DNA of 31,696 nt from W11650 sp963550755 (GTDB taxonomy: Bacteria > Bacillota > Clostridia > Lachnospirales > Vallitaleaceae): assembly GCA_963550755.1 (NCBI GenBank), contig CAUVDV010000006.1, positions 1 through 31,696 of the forward strand, given 5' to 3'. Positions 1 to 8,130 of the stretch are shown here, piece by piece. The notes beneath the pieces are model-generated. The model was not told the DNA's origin. It worked only from the letters and a program-made list of their open reading frames with translations, and made no database searches. How positions within the stretch are numbered: position 1 is the first letter of the stretch; each line of letters opens with the position of its first letter. Both the position numbers and the translations under genes were made by a program.

Positions 1-52
1 TCTCCTTTCGTGTAATACAAATGTATTATAGCATATTGGTAAGCCAATGTAA
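1..52 (-). promoter_or_regulatory. Promoter, operator-like palindrome and RBS for a leftward gene beyond the window
   Basis: Read on the minus strand there is a -10 TATAAT (30-25) with a weak -35 TTACAT (52-47) and a 16-nt spacer. Just downstream lies an inverted repeat, TAATACAAATGTATTA (13-28, two 7-nt arms and a 2-nt centre). A ribosome site AAAGGAGA (8-1) follows at the very edge. The gene it serves must start a few bases outside the window. The palindrome lies at or just after the transcription start, where a repressor would bind; the repressor is unknown. Confidence 0.6.
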
Positions 53-67
53 AGCATAGGAGTAACA

Positions 68-99
68 AAGCTCTCGGCAGAATCAAAAGCCGGGAGCTT
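68..99 (-). terminator. Hairpin terminator after the XRE-type regulator
   Basis: AAGCTC-T-CGGC (68-78) pairs with GCCG-G-GAGCTT (89-99) around a 10-nt loop, directly after the stop codon of the minus-strand regulator. The uridine tract on the minus side is short (TTTGTT), while the plus side reads GAGCTTTTT, so it may act in both directions. Confidence 0.6.
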
Positions 100-100
100 T

Positions 101-1030
101 TTAAATACGGATTTGCATCAGATCAAAATCAAACGCTTCCCGGCAGGCGGTTTGTAGCCAAGCTTGAAATTTGGTATCACCAAACGCCTGTGATAGGATA
201 TAGGCAGTCATAAAGGAAAGGCGGTAGGCATCGGAATTTAAGAGATATTCGGCCGCTCCCCGAAAATAGTAAAGATGAGCTAAATAGGCGTGGTTTAAAT
301 TGTGCTGAGCCGCCTTAATTCCGGCGTTTAAGACAGGCAGCGCCGAAGCGGCATGGTCGTCATTAATTTGAATAAAGGCATAATGAGCGCAAATATGCGG
401 ATAAATGGTGTATTCTTGGGGGCAGGTCTGGTATAGATAAGCATAAATCGGCAGAATCTTTGGTAAAAAAGTCGGCGACTTTTTATAAAGAGAATGCAGC
501 AAGTTTTCCAAAATCCGGTAATCCAGTGAAAAATAAAAAAAATTGGCATAATTTTTCAGAGTAAAGTTAGGGAAACGCAGGCGCAGAGCCTTTGTCAGAG
601 ATTGAATTGCCATTTTGTACTCTTGCCGATGTTTTAGGGAAACGCCCTCGACAAACAGCCAAAGCCGTTCATAGTAAATTCGGGAAAAATCAGGCAGAGC
701 TTTTGACCGGAGCAGTTCTGTCAGCAAGTCTTTTAGCCGGTTACAGTTCTCCGGCGAGAGATTATGCCGGAGCAAAACGTCTAAGGTCGAAGCGGCATCC
801 GGCTCGTTTGACCGGAAATTGCTGAAATATTCGCAGAGGTCAACTCGGTAAACCAGCGACAGGAAAGACAGGATTTCATATTTGGGATTGGTTTGGCCGC
901 TTTCATAGCGGAGCAGGGTCTTGCGGCTGACCTGACCGCCGGCAGCGGCAGCGGCAGCGTCTAAACTAAGACCTTGATCCTGCCGAAATCTTTTCAGCAT
1001 TTGCCCGAACTTAACCAAATCAACATTCAT
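101..1030 (-). CDS. XRE-family regulator with TPR-like C-terminal domain (Rgg/PlcR-like)
   Basis: This 309-residue protein starts at an ATG with a good ribosome site (AGGAGGTCTT). Residues about 8-62 form an XRE-type helix-turn-helix (GQMLKRFRQDQGLSL, then SRKTLLRYESGQTNP). The remaining ~240 residues are helical, aromatic-rich and TPR-like, the layout of Rgg, MutR and PlcR regulators that bind short peptides. A run of alanines in the DNA-binding domain comes from three tandem GGCAGC units near 940-959. It is divergent from the MFS/ABC exporter segment, so control of that exporter is a reasonable inference. Rgg-type proteins often answer secreted peptides, but I found no convincing pheromone gene beside it. 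The family call is firm; the ligand and targets are unknown. Confidence 0.8.
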   Translation of the reverse strand: MNVDLVKFGQMLKRFRQDQGLSLDAAAAAAGGQVSRKTLLRYESGQTNPKYEILSFLSLVYRVDLCEYFSNFRSNEPDAASTLDVLLRHNLSPENCNRLKDLLTELLRSKALPDFSRIYYERLWLFVEGVSLKHRQEYKMAIQSLTKALRLRFPNFTLKNYANFFYFSLDYRILENLLHSLYKKSPTFLPKILPIYAYLYQTCPQEYTIYPHICAHYAFIQINDDHAASALPVLNAGIKAAQHNLNHAYLAHLYYFRGAAEYLLNSDAYRLSFMTAYILSQAFGDTKFQAWLQTACREAFDFDLMQIRI

Positions 1031-1106
1031 AAGACCTCCTAAGAATATGTAATCGTGTTGAAGCGATTATACAGAGTGCATTTGACGATAGGGACATTTT
1101 TGACCC

Positions 1107-1135
1107 TTGCCGATTGTTAAAGAATGAATTATAAT
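1107..1135 (+). promoter_or_regulatory. Predicted promoter upstream of the MFS exporter region
   Basis: TTGCCG (1107-1112) and TATAAT (1130-1135) are separated by 17 nt. It points right, away from the divergent regulator and toward the transporter remnant and MFS gene. The surrounding sequence is very AT-rich, so a chance match is possible. Confidence 0.45.
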
Positions 1136-1230
1136 AATATTAATAATTTATTTAAAGAGAAAGTTTTCTTGATAAGATATTATAATATTTTTTGAAAGAA
1201 AGCAAGGGGCTTTTTAGAAGAGAATTTTAG

Positions 1231-1386
1231 AGCATTTTTCAGCCGTTTAGCATTTTGGCTTTGGGCTTTTTGCTGGATTATTTTCGCGGCGATATTATTA
1301 TGGCGGTTTTAGGTATCTTAGGGATTGTAAGCGTGGCGCTCCTGCCCCGAATTTTTAAAATCAAATGGCGGGAGCTGGCGGAGTAA
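1231..1386 (+). pseudogene. C-terminal remnant of a lost membrane transporter (copy 1)
   Basis: An open stretch of 51 codons after an in-frame TAG (1228-1230) reads as two hydrophobic segments (around ILALGFLLDYFRGDIIMAV and LGILGIVSVALLPRIF) followed by the basic tail KIKWRELAE and a TAA stop. There is no start codon with a ribosome site, so it looks like the last transmembrane helices and tail of a transporter, probably MFS-type, whose 5' part is gone. The last 28 residues recur almost unchanged at 3971-4057. It abuts the MFS gene, whose start at 1392 is 6 nt after this stop. Confidence 0.6.
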
Positions 1387-1395
1387 GGCGGATGG
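1294..1395 (+). repeat. Direct repeat, copy 1 (flanks MFS/ABC segment)
   Basis: This ~100-bp block matches 3965-4064 in the same orientation. Over the 87-nt coding part (1300-1386 versus 3971-4057) there are 8 differences, and the copies differ by 2 nt just after the stop codon. The two copies bracket the MFS gene and the broken ABC gene, as expected of a duplication or of recombination between transporter tails. Confidence 0.85.
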
Positions 1396-2597
1396 AAAAA
1401 ATGCGGAATGAATTTTATATTAAATATACATTGATGTCGATTTTGTTCAGCACATCCTTATTTTTGCCGATCAGGGTTTTGTATTTAGTCTGTTACGGCG
1501 CTACCTCGCAGGATATCAGTTTATTAAAAATGATTTTTAGTGTCGCCGTGCTTTTGTTTGAAATACCCACGGGGGTAGTAGCGGATAAAATCAGCCGCAA
1601 ACTGTCTTTGCAGTTATCAAGCCTGTTATTTATTTTACATGCGTTGTTATATCTGATTATACCCAACTTTTTTGGTTTTGCTTTGGGCCAGCTGTTATTA
1701 GGGATAGCCAGTGCTTTTAAATCTGGCGCGGATGCGGCGGCATTATCAAGCTATGTTAAAAATGAAACAAAGGACGAGTATAAAGCCGTAGCCGGTAAAA
1801 TCCAGCTGGTTACCAAAATTATGTCCGCTGTTTTTATGGTGATGGCGGGAATTCTATATGCTATGGATAGGCAGCTTAATTTTATAGTTGCGGTTATTAT
1901 GGGAAGTTTGAATTTCATTTTAATCACTTCATTAACAGGAAAGCATATGGCCGAAAATGAAAAAGTAAAGTTTTCTATTGCAGATTATAAAACACAGATT
2001 GCCGATGCCTGGCAAATGATGCTGGGCAATAAAAGGGTGCGAAAAATCATTGTATTTTCGTCGGTATTTATTACTATAATGATGATAAATTTTGAGTATT
2101 ACCAAGTTCAGCTGTTAAAAATCGGCTTTCCCATAGAATTCAATGGGATTCTGTATGCTTTATTTATGATTTTTATGGGAAATGGGGCTTTTTTAATTCA
2201 TAAATTTTCGCCGCAGGTAAATAAACGCTATTTATTTGCGTTAATCATGGCTGCTACCTCTATAAGCTATGGTATCATGGGACTTAGCGGCAGTGCCGTT
2301 ATGCTTGTGATTTTTATGCTTTTTCAGCAGTTGATTTATGGTTCAGGCTTACTAATAATAGAAGATTATTTGCTGAATGAAGTTTCAGGCAGTAATAAAA
2401 AAAGCACGGTTTTGTCAATGAACAGCCTGATAGTCAGTATTTATAAAGTCGTGATATTGTTTATGATTACGATATTTTTAAAATATTTTAGTGTTGATGT
2501 TTTTTATGTTGTATTGGCATTTGTCAATATATTGGTTGGGCTTTATTTTTATCGGGGTATCATAGTGAGTAAAAAGGAAACGGGAGTTTACAAATGA
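1392..2597 (+). CDS. MFS-family exporter
   Basis: The protein has about 401 residues and about 12 hydrophobic segments, the normal length for a 12-TM major facilitator. The loop between TM2 and TM3 carries a motif A-like sequence (GVVADKISRKLS) after a TM2 of the type found in drug and macrolide exporters (LLFEIPT). An upstream in-frame ATG at 1365 lies inside the transporter remnant, so the start at 1392 (MEKMRNEFY) with AAGGCGG just upstream is preferred. It is AT-rich and rather low in similarity to textbook exporters. It precedes a degenerate ABC exporter by about 100 nt; the pair, with the divergent XRE regulator, resembles a drug- or peptide-export cassette. The substrate cannot be told from sequence. 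Confidence 0.8.
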   Translation: MEKMRNEFYIKYTLMSILFSTSLFLPIRVLYLVCYGATSQDISLLKMIFSVAVLLFEIPTGVVADKISRKLSLQLSSLLFILHALLYLIIPNFFGFALGQLLLGIASAFKSGADAAALSSYVKNETKDEYKAVAGKIQLVTKIMSAVFMVMAGILYAMDRQLNFIVAVIMGSLNFILITSLTGKHMAENEKVKFSIADYKTQIADAWQMMLGNKRVRKIIVFSSVFITIMMINFEYYQVQLLKIGFPIEFNGILYALFMIFMGNGAFLIHKFSPQVNKRYLFALIMAATSISYGIMGLSGSAVMLVIFMLFQQLIYGSGLLIIEDYLLNEVSGSNKKSTVLSMNSLIVSIYKVVILFMITIFLKYFSVDVFYVVLAFVNILVGLYFYRGIIVSKKETGVYK

Positions 2598-2699
2598 TTT
2601 AAATTTTGTTAAAATATTATTTATAACAAGAATTATCCGAAAGTAATTTTGCTTTTATTTTCCGTTTAACCAGAGTATCATAAACGGGGAAGGTGCGGC

Positions 2700-3951
2700 A
2701 TGAAAAAAATATTTATTGTCAAATCATGGAAAATATTGATTTTAGTGTGCGCGGTGATCGGTTTGGGAGCGCTTTTTGCGATTGCTTATACGCAATTAAC
2801 TCGCTATTTTATTGATATGGTGCAAACGGGAAAGAATATTTTTGTGCTGCAAAACGGGCTTCTGGTGGTTGGTTTTTTTGCCTGGTCGATGATTTGTGAT
2901 TATTTTACGGTAATCGGGAAAGGGAAATATACCAAATGCGTGATGACGGAATTGAAGCGGCAATTGGTGTATCATGTATTTCAGGAAGATTTGGAGAAAT
3001 TGATTCAAACCTCCGATAGCCGTTTCGACCCAATGGCGGCGCTGATTACGGATATTAAAATGATAGAAGAGGCCTACTTGGGGAATATTTTTAATATACT
3101 GGGCAGCGCTTTTATGCTGCTGTTTGCCTTTTTGGCTTTGCTTCGCTTTCATTTGATTCTGGCGGCGGCGGTGTTTACTTTTCTTTTGCTGTACTCCATT
3201 ACCCCTAAAACTTTGCAGGCTAATTATGCCCAGGCCAGGGAAGCGGAGGCTGGGGCATATCAAAAGCTTTTGCACAAAATAGCAAATTTGTTTGCCGGAA
3301 TTAGTGTGATTAAGGTGTTTGGCATTGAGGATAAGGCATATAAAAGCTTTGCGCAAGTAAATGATTTGGCTGAAAATCAGCGGCTCCGGCAAATCAACGC
3401 TGATTAAACTAATCAATAAACAAATGCAGCCGCAGACCGGCAGTATTTATATCGGCCGGCATTCTTACGCGGATATTAAGGCCAATGACTTATATCACAA
3501 TATGGCTGTGATTGGTCAGGAGGTTTTCTTATTTGACGATACGGTGGAAAATAATATTACGCTCTATGGCAGCTATGACCCGGAAAAAATAGCCGGGCTG
3601 CTGGCCAAGGTGCAGCTGACGGAAACCGTTGCTAAAGCGGGCGCGGGCCTGCAGGAGAAAAGCGAGCGTTTTTCCGGCGGGGAAAAGCAAAGAATCAGCA
3701 TTGCCAGAGCTTTGCTCAGGGAAAATAAGATAATTCTTTGCGATGAGATTTTTTCCGCGCTGGACAGAAGCACCACCGATAAGATCAATCAATTGCTGCT
3801 GGGCTTAGACGGCGTAACGGTAATTAATATTACGCATGACATCAGCCGGAACGTATTGGCGGGCTATGATCAAATCATTCTTTTGGAAGCAGGGAAAGTG
3901 GTCTACCAGGGGCGGTATCAGGCGGAAGTTATTCTGGAAAAAATGCTGTAA
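2700..3951 (+). pseudogene. ABC exporter (TMD-NBD half-transporter) with internal deletion and frame change
   Basis: The ATG at 2700 follows GGGGAAGG and opens a type-1 ABC exporter membrane domain with about four hydrophobic segments, ending at FAQVNDLAENQRLRQ and a stop at 3407. The nucleotide-binding domain is in another frame and starts abruptly at its Walker A (GSGKST, 3382-3399). The rest is complete: Q-loop GQEVFLFDDTVENN, signature SGGEKQR, Walker B IILCDE and H-loop NITHD, with a stop at 3951. Intact family members have about 570-600 residues; here TM5, TM6 and the N-terminal ~30 residues of the NBD are absent, an estimated 130-170 codons. The join lies around 3370-3385, where both frames read through the same bases. 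A working exporter cannot be made. The isolated NBD frame has an ATG (3361) but no proper ribosome site. Confidence 0.85.
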
Positions 3952-3964
3952 ACCGGAAACTTAA

Positions 3965-4064
3965 ATTATTATGACGTTTTTAGGCATCTTAGGAATTGTA
4001 AGCGCGGCGCTCCTGCCCCGAATTTTTAAAATCAAATGGCGGGAGCTGACGGAATAGCGGATGG
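3965..4064 (+). repeat. Direct repeat, copy 2
   Basis: Second copy of the block at 1294-1395, same orientation, about 91 percent identical over the coding part. It lies just after the broken ABC gene. Confidence 0.85.
3971..4057 (+). pseudogene. C-terminal remnant of a lost membrane transporter (copy 2)
   Basis: 28 codons plus TAG read MTFLGILGIVSAALLPRIF then KIKWRELTE, matching the tail of the remnant at 1231-1386 with four residue changes (A2T, V3F, V12A, A27T). There is no ribosome site and no N-terminal part, so it is a gene tail and not a small gene. Confidence 0.6.
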
Positions 4065-4149
4065 CATAACCCAAGCCCTGCCTGACAAGAATTCAATTTA
4101 GGTAACTATATTGTCTATGAGCATTGGATATCTACGATGCTTCGTGGAG

Positions 4150-5499
4150 TTAATTATGTGTGTCAACTTGTCGTTGCTCCGCCAGTCCAATCAGCCGATT
4201 CGTTTGGTCAGCCATAAACAATGGAATGTTCAACACATCATCATCTAACTTCAAATTGTCCAGTGAGAACCGCACACGGAGTTTGACTTGATTCGAGAAC
4301 AGCTCCTTGAATTTCTTTAGGCTCTTGCTGGTGGTGTTGGCCTCAGACTTGACTTCTATAGGGAAAATATCATTCTCCCGCTGGATAAGGAAATCTACCT
4401 CATAGGGTGGATTATTCTGGCTCCAGTACCGGGGAACCACTTCAAACTGCGTGATTAAGGTCTGCAGTACAAAATTCTCAGTCAGTGCACCTTTAAACTC
4501 GGTGAACAAACGATTGCCTTCTCCAAAGGCCGTAGGAGCCAGTTGAGCCAGGCGGCGGAGCAGCCCTACATCCACCAGATAGATTTTAAATGCAGACAGG
4601 TCATCATAGGCAGCTACCGGCAGACCGGGAGCGGTGCTGCGATAGACTTTATGCACCAGCCTGGCATCTACCAGCCACTGCAAAGCATTCTCATATTCCC
4701 GGGCTCGTGCCCCCTCTTTAACCACCTTGTAGATAAATTTCTTATTCTCCCTTGCCAGTTGGGACGGTATGGACTTCCATATTATAGAGATCTTCGGGAA
4801 CTCGCTGACATTGGGGTGCTTGGCAAAGTCACGCTCATAAGCACCGATGATCCCGGACAGGGCTTCCTGCATAGCAGAAACGTCTCGTGCTTCTGTCCAC
4901 ATGAGTACTGGTTCCGGCATACCGCCTGTAACATAGTACATCTTCAATTTCTCATAGAGCGGATTGAAAAAGGCATCAGGAATCGGCTCAATGGTATCTA
5001 TGCTCTCCAGATATTCGGCTAGATTTTCGTCGCCGTTGGCGAGCAGAAATTCCATGAAGGTCATAGGATCGATCTGCATGAAGTTGACTTTGCCCACCGG
5101 AAAGGAGGATGGCTTCGCCAAGGCAATCCCCAGCAAAGAACCGGCACAGGCAATATGATGCTGCGGAGCATTCTCACAGAAATACTTCATGGAGTTGATA
5201 ACCTTGGGGCAGTCCTGCACCTCGTCAAAGATAATGAGCGTCTTTTCTGGCATAATTTTCTGACCACTGGCCAGCATTAGATTCTGTAAAATGCGATCTA
5301 CATCTTTGGTGGTCTCAAAAAATTGCTTGTATTCTTCGTTTTCATCAAAGTTAAAGTAGGCTGTATTTTCATAATAACGTTTGCCGAATTCTTTGAGAAC
5401 CCAAGTCTTACCCACCTGACGCACACCTTTTAAGATTAGCGGTTTGCGGTAAGGTGAATTCTTCCAATCCAGCAGCTTATTCAAAATCAGTCGTTCCAT
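4150..5499 (-). CDS. AAA-family ATP-binding protein with DUF4143 C-terminal domain
   Basis: 449 residues, the usual length of this family. Walker A is GVRQVGKT (residues 25-32), Walker B is IIFDEVQD (D92, E93), and a sensor-like region follows (CAGSLLGIAL). The C-terminal part carries the DUF4143 pattern, with YEVDFLI followed by FPIEVKSE, a D...ExK arrangement seen in PD-(D/E)XK nuclease folds. The start ATG at 5499 is preceded by AAGGGG. Such ATPases are common and often multicopy in anaerobic bacteria and archaea; their cellular role is not settled. It stands alone between the exporter remnants and the antitoxin gene, with no partner in the same direction, consistent with an acquired single-gene module. 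Confidence 0.85.
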   Translation of the reverse strand: MERLILNKLLDWKNSPYRKPLILKGVRQVGKTWVLKEFGKRYYENTAYFNFDENEEYKQFFETTKDVDRILQNLMLASGQKIMPEKTLIIFDEVQDCPKVINSMKYFCENAPQHHIACAGSLLGIALAKPSSFPVGKVNFMQIDPMTFMEFLLANGDENLAEYLESIDTIEPIPDAFFNPLYEKLKMYYVTGGMPEPVLMWTEARDVSAMQEALSGIIGAYERDFAKHPNVSEFPKISIIWKSIPSQLARENKKFIYKVVKEGARAREYENALQWLVDARLVHKVYRSTAPGLPVAAYDDLSAFKIYLVDVGLLRRLAQLAPTAFGEGNRLFTEFKGALTENFVLQTLITQFEVVPRYWSQNNPPYEVDFLIQRENDIFPIEVKSEANTTSKSLKKFKELFSNQVKLRVRFSLDNLKLDDDVLNIPLFMADQTNRLIGLAEQRQVDTHN

Positions 5500-5566
5500 A
5501 GATATACCCCTTCACACTTTTATTTAAGTTATTGTGCATTACAATCACATTTTTATTATATACTAA

Positions 5567-5674
5567 GAGCATGAAAAATACAACCCATATCACAAAATTA
5601 TCGAAGCCAATGAAGCCGCCAAGGCCGACAGCGATCGGCTGCTGCTGGAGACGCTGGACGAGTGGATGCGATAG
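5567..5674 (+). pseudogene. Possible gene-tail remnant
   Basis: After an in-frame TAA (5564-5566), 35 codons read as a highly charged, helix-forming peptide (YNPYHKIIEANEAAKADSD, then RLLLETLDEWMR) and a TAG. The GC-rich, protein-like composition contrasts with the AT-rich sequence to its left. There is no start codon with a ribosome site. It looks like the C-terminal end of a deleted gene of unknown family; a chance open frame is not excluded. Confidence 0.3.
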
Positions 5675-5705
5675 AAAAACTTTTCCGGATTGACGAATTG
5701 CTTCA

Positions 5706-5719
5706 AAACTCAACCTTCC
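5706..5719. repeat. End-like fragment of the window's inverted-repeat element
   Basis: AAACTCAACCTTCC followed by TTTGCAAAAGC resembles the right end of the element at 17427-17533 read in reverse (CTACTCAACCTTCC then TCTGCCGAAAGC). No matching second end was found nearby, so this is at most a remnant. Confidence 0.35.
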
Positions 5720-5765
5720 TTTGCAAAAGCAGGCAATAAAGTCTTAACACAAAGGAGAAAAATTT

Positions 5766-6047
5766 ATGGCAACCACAAATATCAACGTGCGGGTGGATGC
5801 GGAATTAAAACAGTCGGCGGAGGAATTATTTTCCGACCTTGGTCTTACCATGTCATCCGCCATTACGATGTTCCTTAAAAACGCGGTTAGTTATGATGGA
5901 ATCCCGTTTGAGGTAAAGCGGCGAGTACCAAATGCAGAAACAAGGTCAGCGCTGGCGGAGTATGAGGAAATGAAGAAAAATCCCAGCGCCTATAAACGCT
6001 ACCATTCTTTTGATGAATTATTGGACGAGGTATTAACCGATGCTTGA
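5766..6047 (+). CDS. RelB/DinJ-family antitoxin
   Basis: 93 residues. The N-terminus (NINVRVDAELKQSAEELF, then DLGLTMSSAITMFLKNAV) is the ribbon-helix-helix dimerisation and DNA-binding domain typical of DinJ/RelB antitoxins. The C-terminus (RVPNAETRSALAEYEEMK, then YHSFDELLDEVL) is the part that wraps the toxin. The start is preceded by AAAGGAGAAAAATTT. In intact systems this protein neutralises a YafQ/RelE-type mRNA interferase and represses its own operon. Here the partner gene, which begins inside its last codons at 6040, is truncated, so this is probably an orphan antitoxin. Confidence 0.9.
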   Translation: MATTNINVRVDAELKQSAEELFSDLGLTMSSAITMFLKNAVSYDGIPFEVKRRVPNAETRSALAEYEEMKKNPSAYKRYHSFDELLDEVLTDA

Positions 6048-6126
6048 AATTGTATCGTCCCATCAATTTAAAAGAGATTTAAAGCTATTTTTGTTTCGCA
6101 CGGGCACACATGCAGACTTATTTTAA
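6040..6126 (+). pseudogene. Truncated YafQ/RelE-type toxin
   Basis: An ATG overlapping the end of the antitoxin gene opens MLEIVSSHQFKRDLKL, the characteristic first strand and helix of YafQ-type toxins. The reading then runs into unrelated sequence (FLFRTGTHADLF) and stops after 28 residues instead of about 90. The catalytic histidines and arginines of the family lie in the missing part. The break falls near 6087, only about 50 nt before the end of the convergent MATE gene, suggesting that a deletion or insertion of the MATE/MarR segment removed the toxin. Confidence 0.75.
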
Positions 6127-6138
6127 TTGTTTTGCCGG

Positions 6139-7494
6139 TTATTCGTTTGGCGTCAGTTCTTTTAAATGCCGCATTTCCCGAAAGATGAAAATGCCGGTAA
6201 TCACCGAAGCTGCTGCATCGGCAATCGGAAACGCAAACCAAACGCCGTTAATCTGCCAAAAATTAGGTAAAATAAAGAGCAGCGGAATCAAGATAATCAC
6301 TTGGCGCAGCATACTTAACAGCATTGCTTTATAGGCCTTGCCGACTGCCTGAAAATAATTGGCGCTGACTATCTGCAGACCGATAATCGGCAGCATAATC
6401 AGGAGCTTATGCAGACCGTCCTTGCCTAAGACAATCAGCTCAGGATTGGGCGTAAAGGTTCGGATTAGCAGTTCCGGGAAAAGCTGTGTTGCCAAAAAAC
6501 CGAAAATACAAATCACAGTTGCCGCCAGAGCCGCTAATTGCCATGTTTTTTTGGCGCGGGCATACTGCTTGGCGCCGTAGTTAAAACCGATAATCGGCTG
6601 CGCACCCTGATTGATTCCGAAAATCGGCATCAGGATAAAGGCGACAATCGAATTGACAATTGTCATTGCGCCAATCGCTAAGTCGCCCCCATAGGTGCGG
6701 AGCGCATTATTGGCGGTGGCAGAGATAACCCCGGAAGCAATCTGCATGATACAGGGAGCAATCCAAATGTATATATTTTTTTTTATCAATTCACGCCGGA
6801 GAACCAGAAAGCGACTGTGCAGCTTTAAGACGCTGTCTTTGGAAAAGAAGTGCGACAGCACCCAAACCATGCAGATAAACTGAGAAATAATCGTTGCCCA
6901 AGCAGCACCGGCAATGCCTAAGCCCAGCGGCCCAATAAAAATCGGGTCTAAAATAATATTTGCTCCGGCGCCAATTAGCATGGTATACATTGCTTTTTTG
7001 GGGTTTCCCTCGGAACGCATGGCGGTGTTAAAGCAGTAGGATAGCCCTTGAAAGACGGCGCCGAACAAAATAATCTGAATATATTGGCCGGCATAGCCGA
7101 TGGTACTTTCGCTGGCTCCCAGAAAATAGAGAATCGGTGTTTTAAAGATGCTGCCGACCAGAACCAGTCCCAGCATTAACATAATAATCAGCGTAAACAT
7201 ATTGCCTAAAATATTTTCGGCTTTTTGATGGTCGCCTTCGCCCAATGAAATGGAGATTCGGCTGGAGCCGCCGATGCCAATCAGCATACAAAAACCGAAA
7301 ATGACCAGCATAAAAGGAAAGGTCAGGCCGACCGCACTCATCGCCAGCGGGTCTTTTACCATATTACCGATAAACATCCGGTCAACCACGTTATAAAGAG
7401 CGTTAACCAGCATGCCGATAATGGCCGGAATGGAATATTTCAGCAGCAGCCGAAAAATCGGCGCTTCTTTTAGCTCAATCTGTCGTTCGTTCAT
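6139..7494 (-). CDS. MATE-family multidrug/sodium efflux transporter
   Basis: About 451 residues with 12 hydrophobic segments. It shows MATE hallmarks such as YSIPAIIGMLVNALYNVVD near the start, GASESTIGYAGQYI, and NQGAQPIIGFNYGAK in the second half. It is closest in layout to the MepA/NorM-like branch found in Firmicutes. The family's normal N-terminus fits a start at 7494 (MNERQIELKEAP); an ATG 36 nt upstream is possible but adds a basic stretch (RRKKNKK). It overlaps the end of the marR-type gene by 20 nt, so both are made from one mRNA and the regulator probably controls it. The gene ends 12 nt from the truncated toxin on the other strand. Confidence 0.9.
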   Translation of the reverse strand: MNERQIELKEAPIFRLLLKYSIPAIIGMLVNALYNVVDRMFIGNMVKDPLAMSAVGLTFPFMLVIFGFCMLIGIGGSSRISISLGEGDHQKAENILGNMFTLIIMLMLGLVLVGSIFKTPILYFLGASESTIGYAGQYIQIILFGAVFQGLSYCFNTAMRSEGNPKKAMYTMLIGAGANIILDPIFIGPLGLGIAGAAWATIISQFICMVWVLSHFFSKDSVLKLHSRFLVLRRELIKKNIYIWIAPCIMQIASGVISATANNALRTYGGDLAIGAMTIVNSIVAFILMPIFGINQGAQPIIGFNYGAKQYARAKKTWQLAALAATVICIFGFLATQLFPELLIRTFTPNPELIVLGKDGLHKLLIMLPIIGLQIVSANYFQAVGKAYKAMLLSMLRQVIILIPLLFILPNFWQINGVWFAFPIADAAASVITGIFIFREMRHLKELTPNE

Positions 7495-7960
7495 TTTCTT
7501 GTTCTTTTTCCTCCTTGATGGAAATTGCATTGATGGCCACCCGATTTAATAACTGATACAGAGTGGCAAGCTCCTCCTCGCTTAATCCGTCCAGTGCTAA
7601 GTTTAACCAATTCGAATAAAACTTAAGCAGAAGCGGCTGGATCTGCCAGGCTTTTTCGGTCAGATAAACCAGATTGCCGCGACGGTCTTTTTCATCCGGT
7701 TTGCGGAAAATATAGCCGTTTTTTTCTAGCTTCCGCAGCGCCCGGGTCGTGCCGGCTTTATCAATGCGCAGCGTTTTGACGATATCATCCTGCTTTTGGC
7801 CGTCGTGATGATACAGATAAAGCAGATAGGTGTATTGCCCGGACTGTAAATGAAGCTCCTCTAACTGACTGTCCATATAAATACGGTTATGCCGGTAAAT
7901 CATGGAGATTAGCCGGTTTAGATAAAGGGCATGGTTTTTTTGTTCTAAAAATAGGTTCAT
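7475..7960 (-). CDS. MarR-family transcriptional repressor
   Basis: 161 residues with a winged helix: helix-turn-helix around QDDIVKTLRIDKAGTTRALR and a wing at IFRKPDEKDRRGNLVYLT, which holds the family DxRxxxLT-like motif. The start at 7960 is favoured over an ATG 12 nt upstream because GGGAGA lies at the right distance. It heads an operon with the MATE pump and is followed by it with a 20-nt overlap. A perfect palindrome over the -10 region of its own promoter (7995-8020) is the likely binding site, so autorepression relieved by a small molecule is the expected mode. Confidence 0.9.
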   Translation of the reverse strand: MNLFLEQKNHALYLNRLISMIYRHNRIYMDSQLEELHLQSGQYTYLLYLYHHDGQKQDDIVKTLRIDKAGTTRALRKLEKNGYIFRKPDEKDRRGNLVYLTEKAWQIQPLLLKFYSNWLNLALDGLSEEELATLYQLLNRVAINAISIKEEKEQENERTTD

Positions 7961-7994
7961 AACGTCTCCCATGGAAAGCTAAGGCTGTTCCAAT

Positions 7995-8044
7995 ATAATA
8001 GTTGCCATGTCAACTATTATAGCAGACAAAAAAATATCTGTCAA
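7995..8044 (-). promoter_or_regulatory. Consensus promoter overlapped by a MarR operator
   Basis: On the minus strand -35 TTGACA (8044-8039) and -10 TATAAT (8021-8016) are both perfect consensus with a 17-nt spacer. ATAATAGTTG (7995-8004) and CAACTATTAT (8011-8020) form a perfect 10-bp inverted repeat with a 6-nt centre, and its upstream arm covers most of the -10. A dimeric repressor bound there would block polymerase. Confidence 0.85.
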
Positions 8045-8130
8045 AAAAATGTGTTACCATTCAGGCAGATGGGTCAAAGCTGACTAATAATGGTTTTAAA
8101 TCTGTGTGAGTAATTCCGGAAAATTTATTT

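Noticed and set aside
1124..1195. A 23-codon frame upstream of the MFS gene as an Rgg pheromone gene
   Set aside because: It has no ribosome site, overlaps a predicted -10, and its Asn-rich AT-driven sequence does not resemble known pheromone precursors.
5477..5713. 78-codon minus-strand frame upstream of the ATPase gene
   Set aside because: It overlaps the start and ribosome site of the ATPase gene and has no ribosome site of its own; composition is not protein-like.
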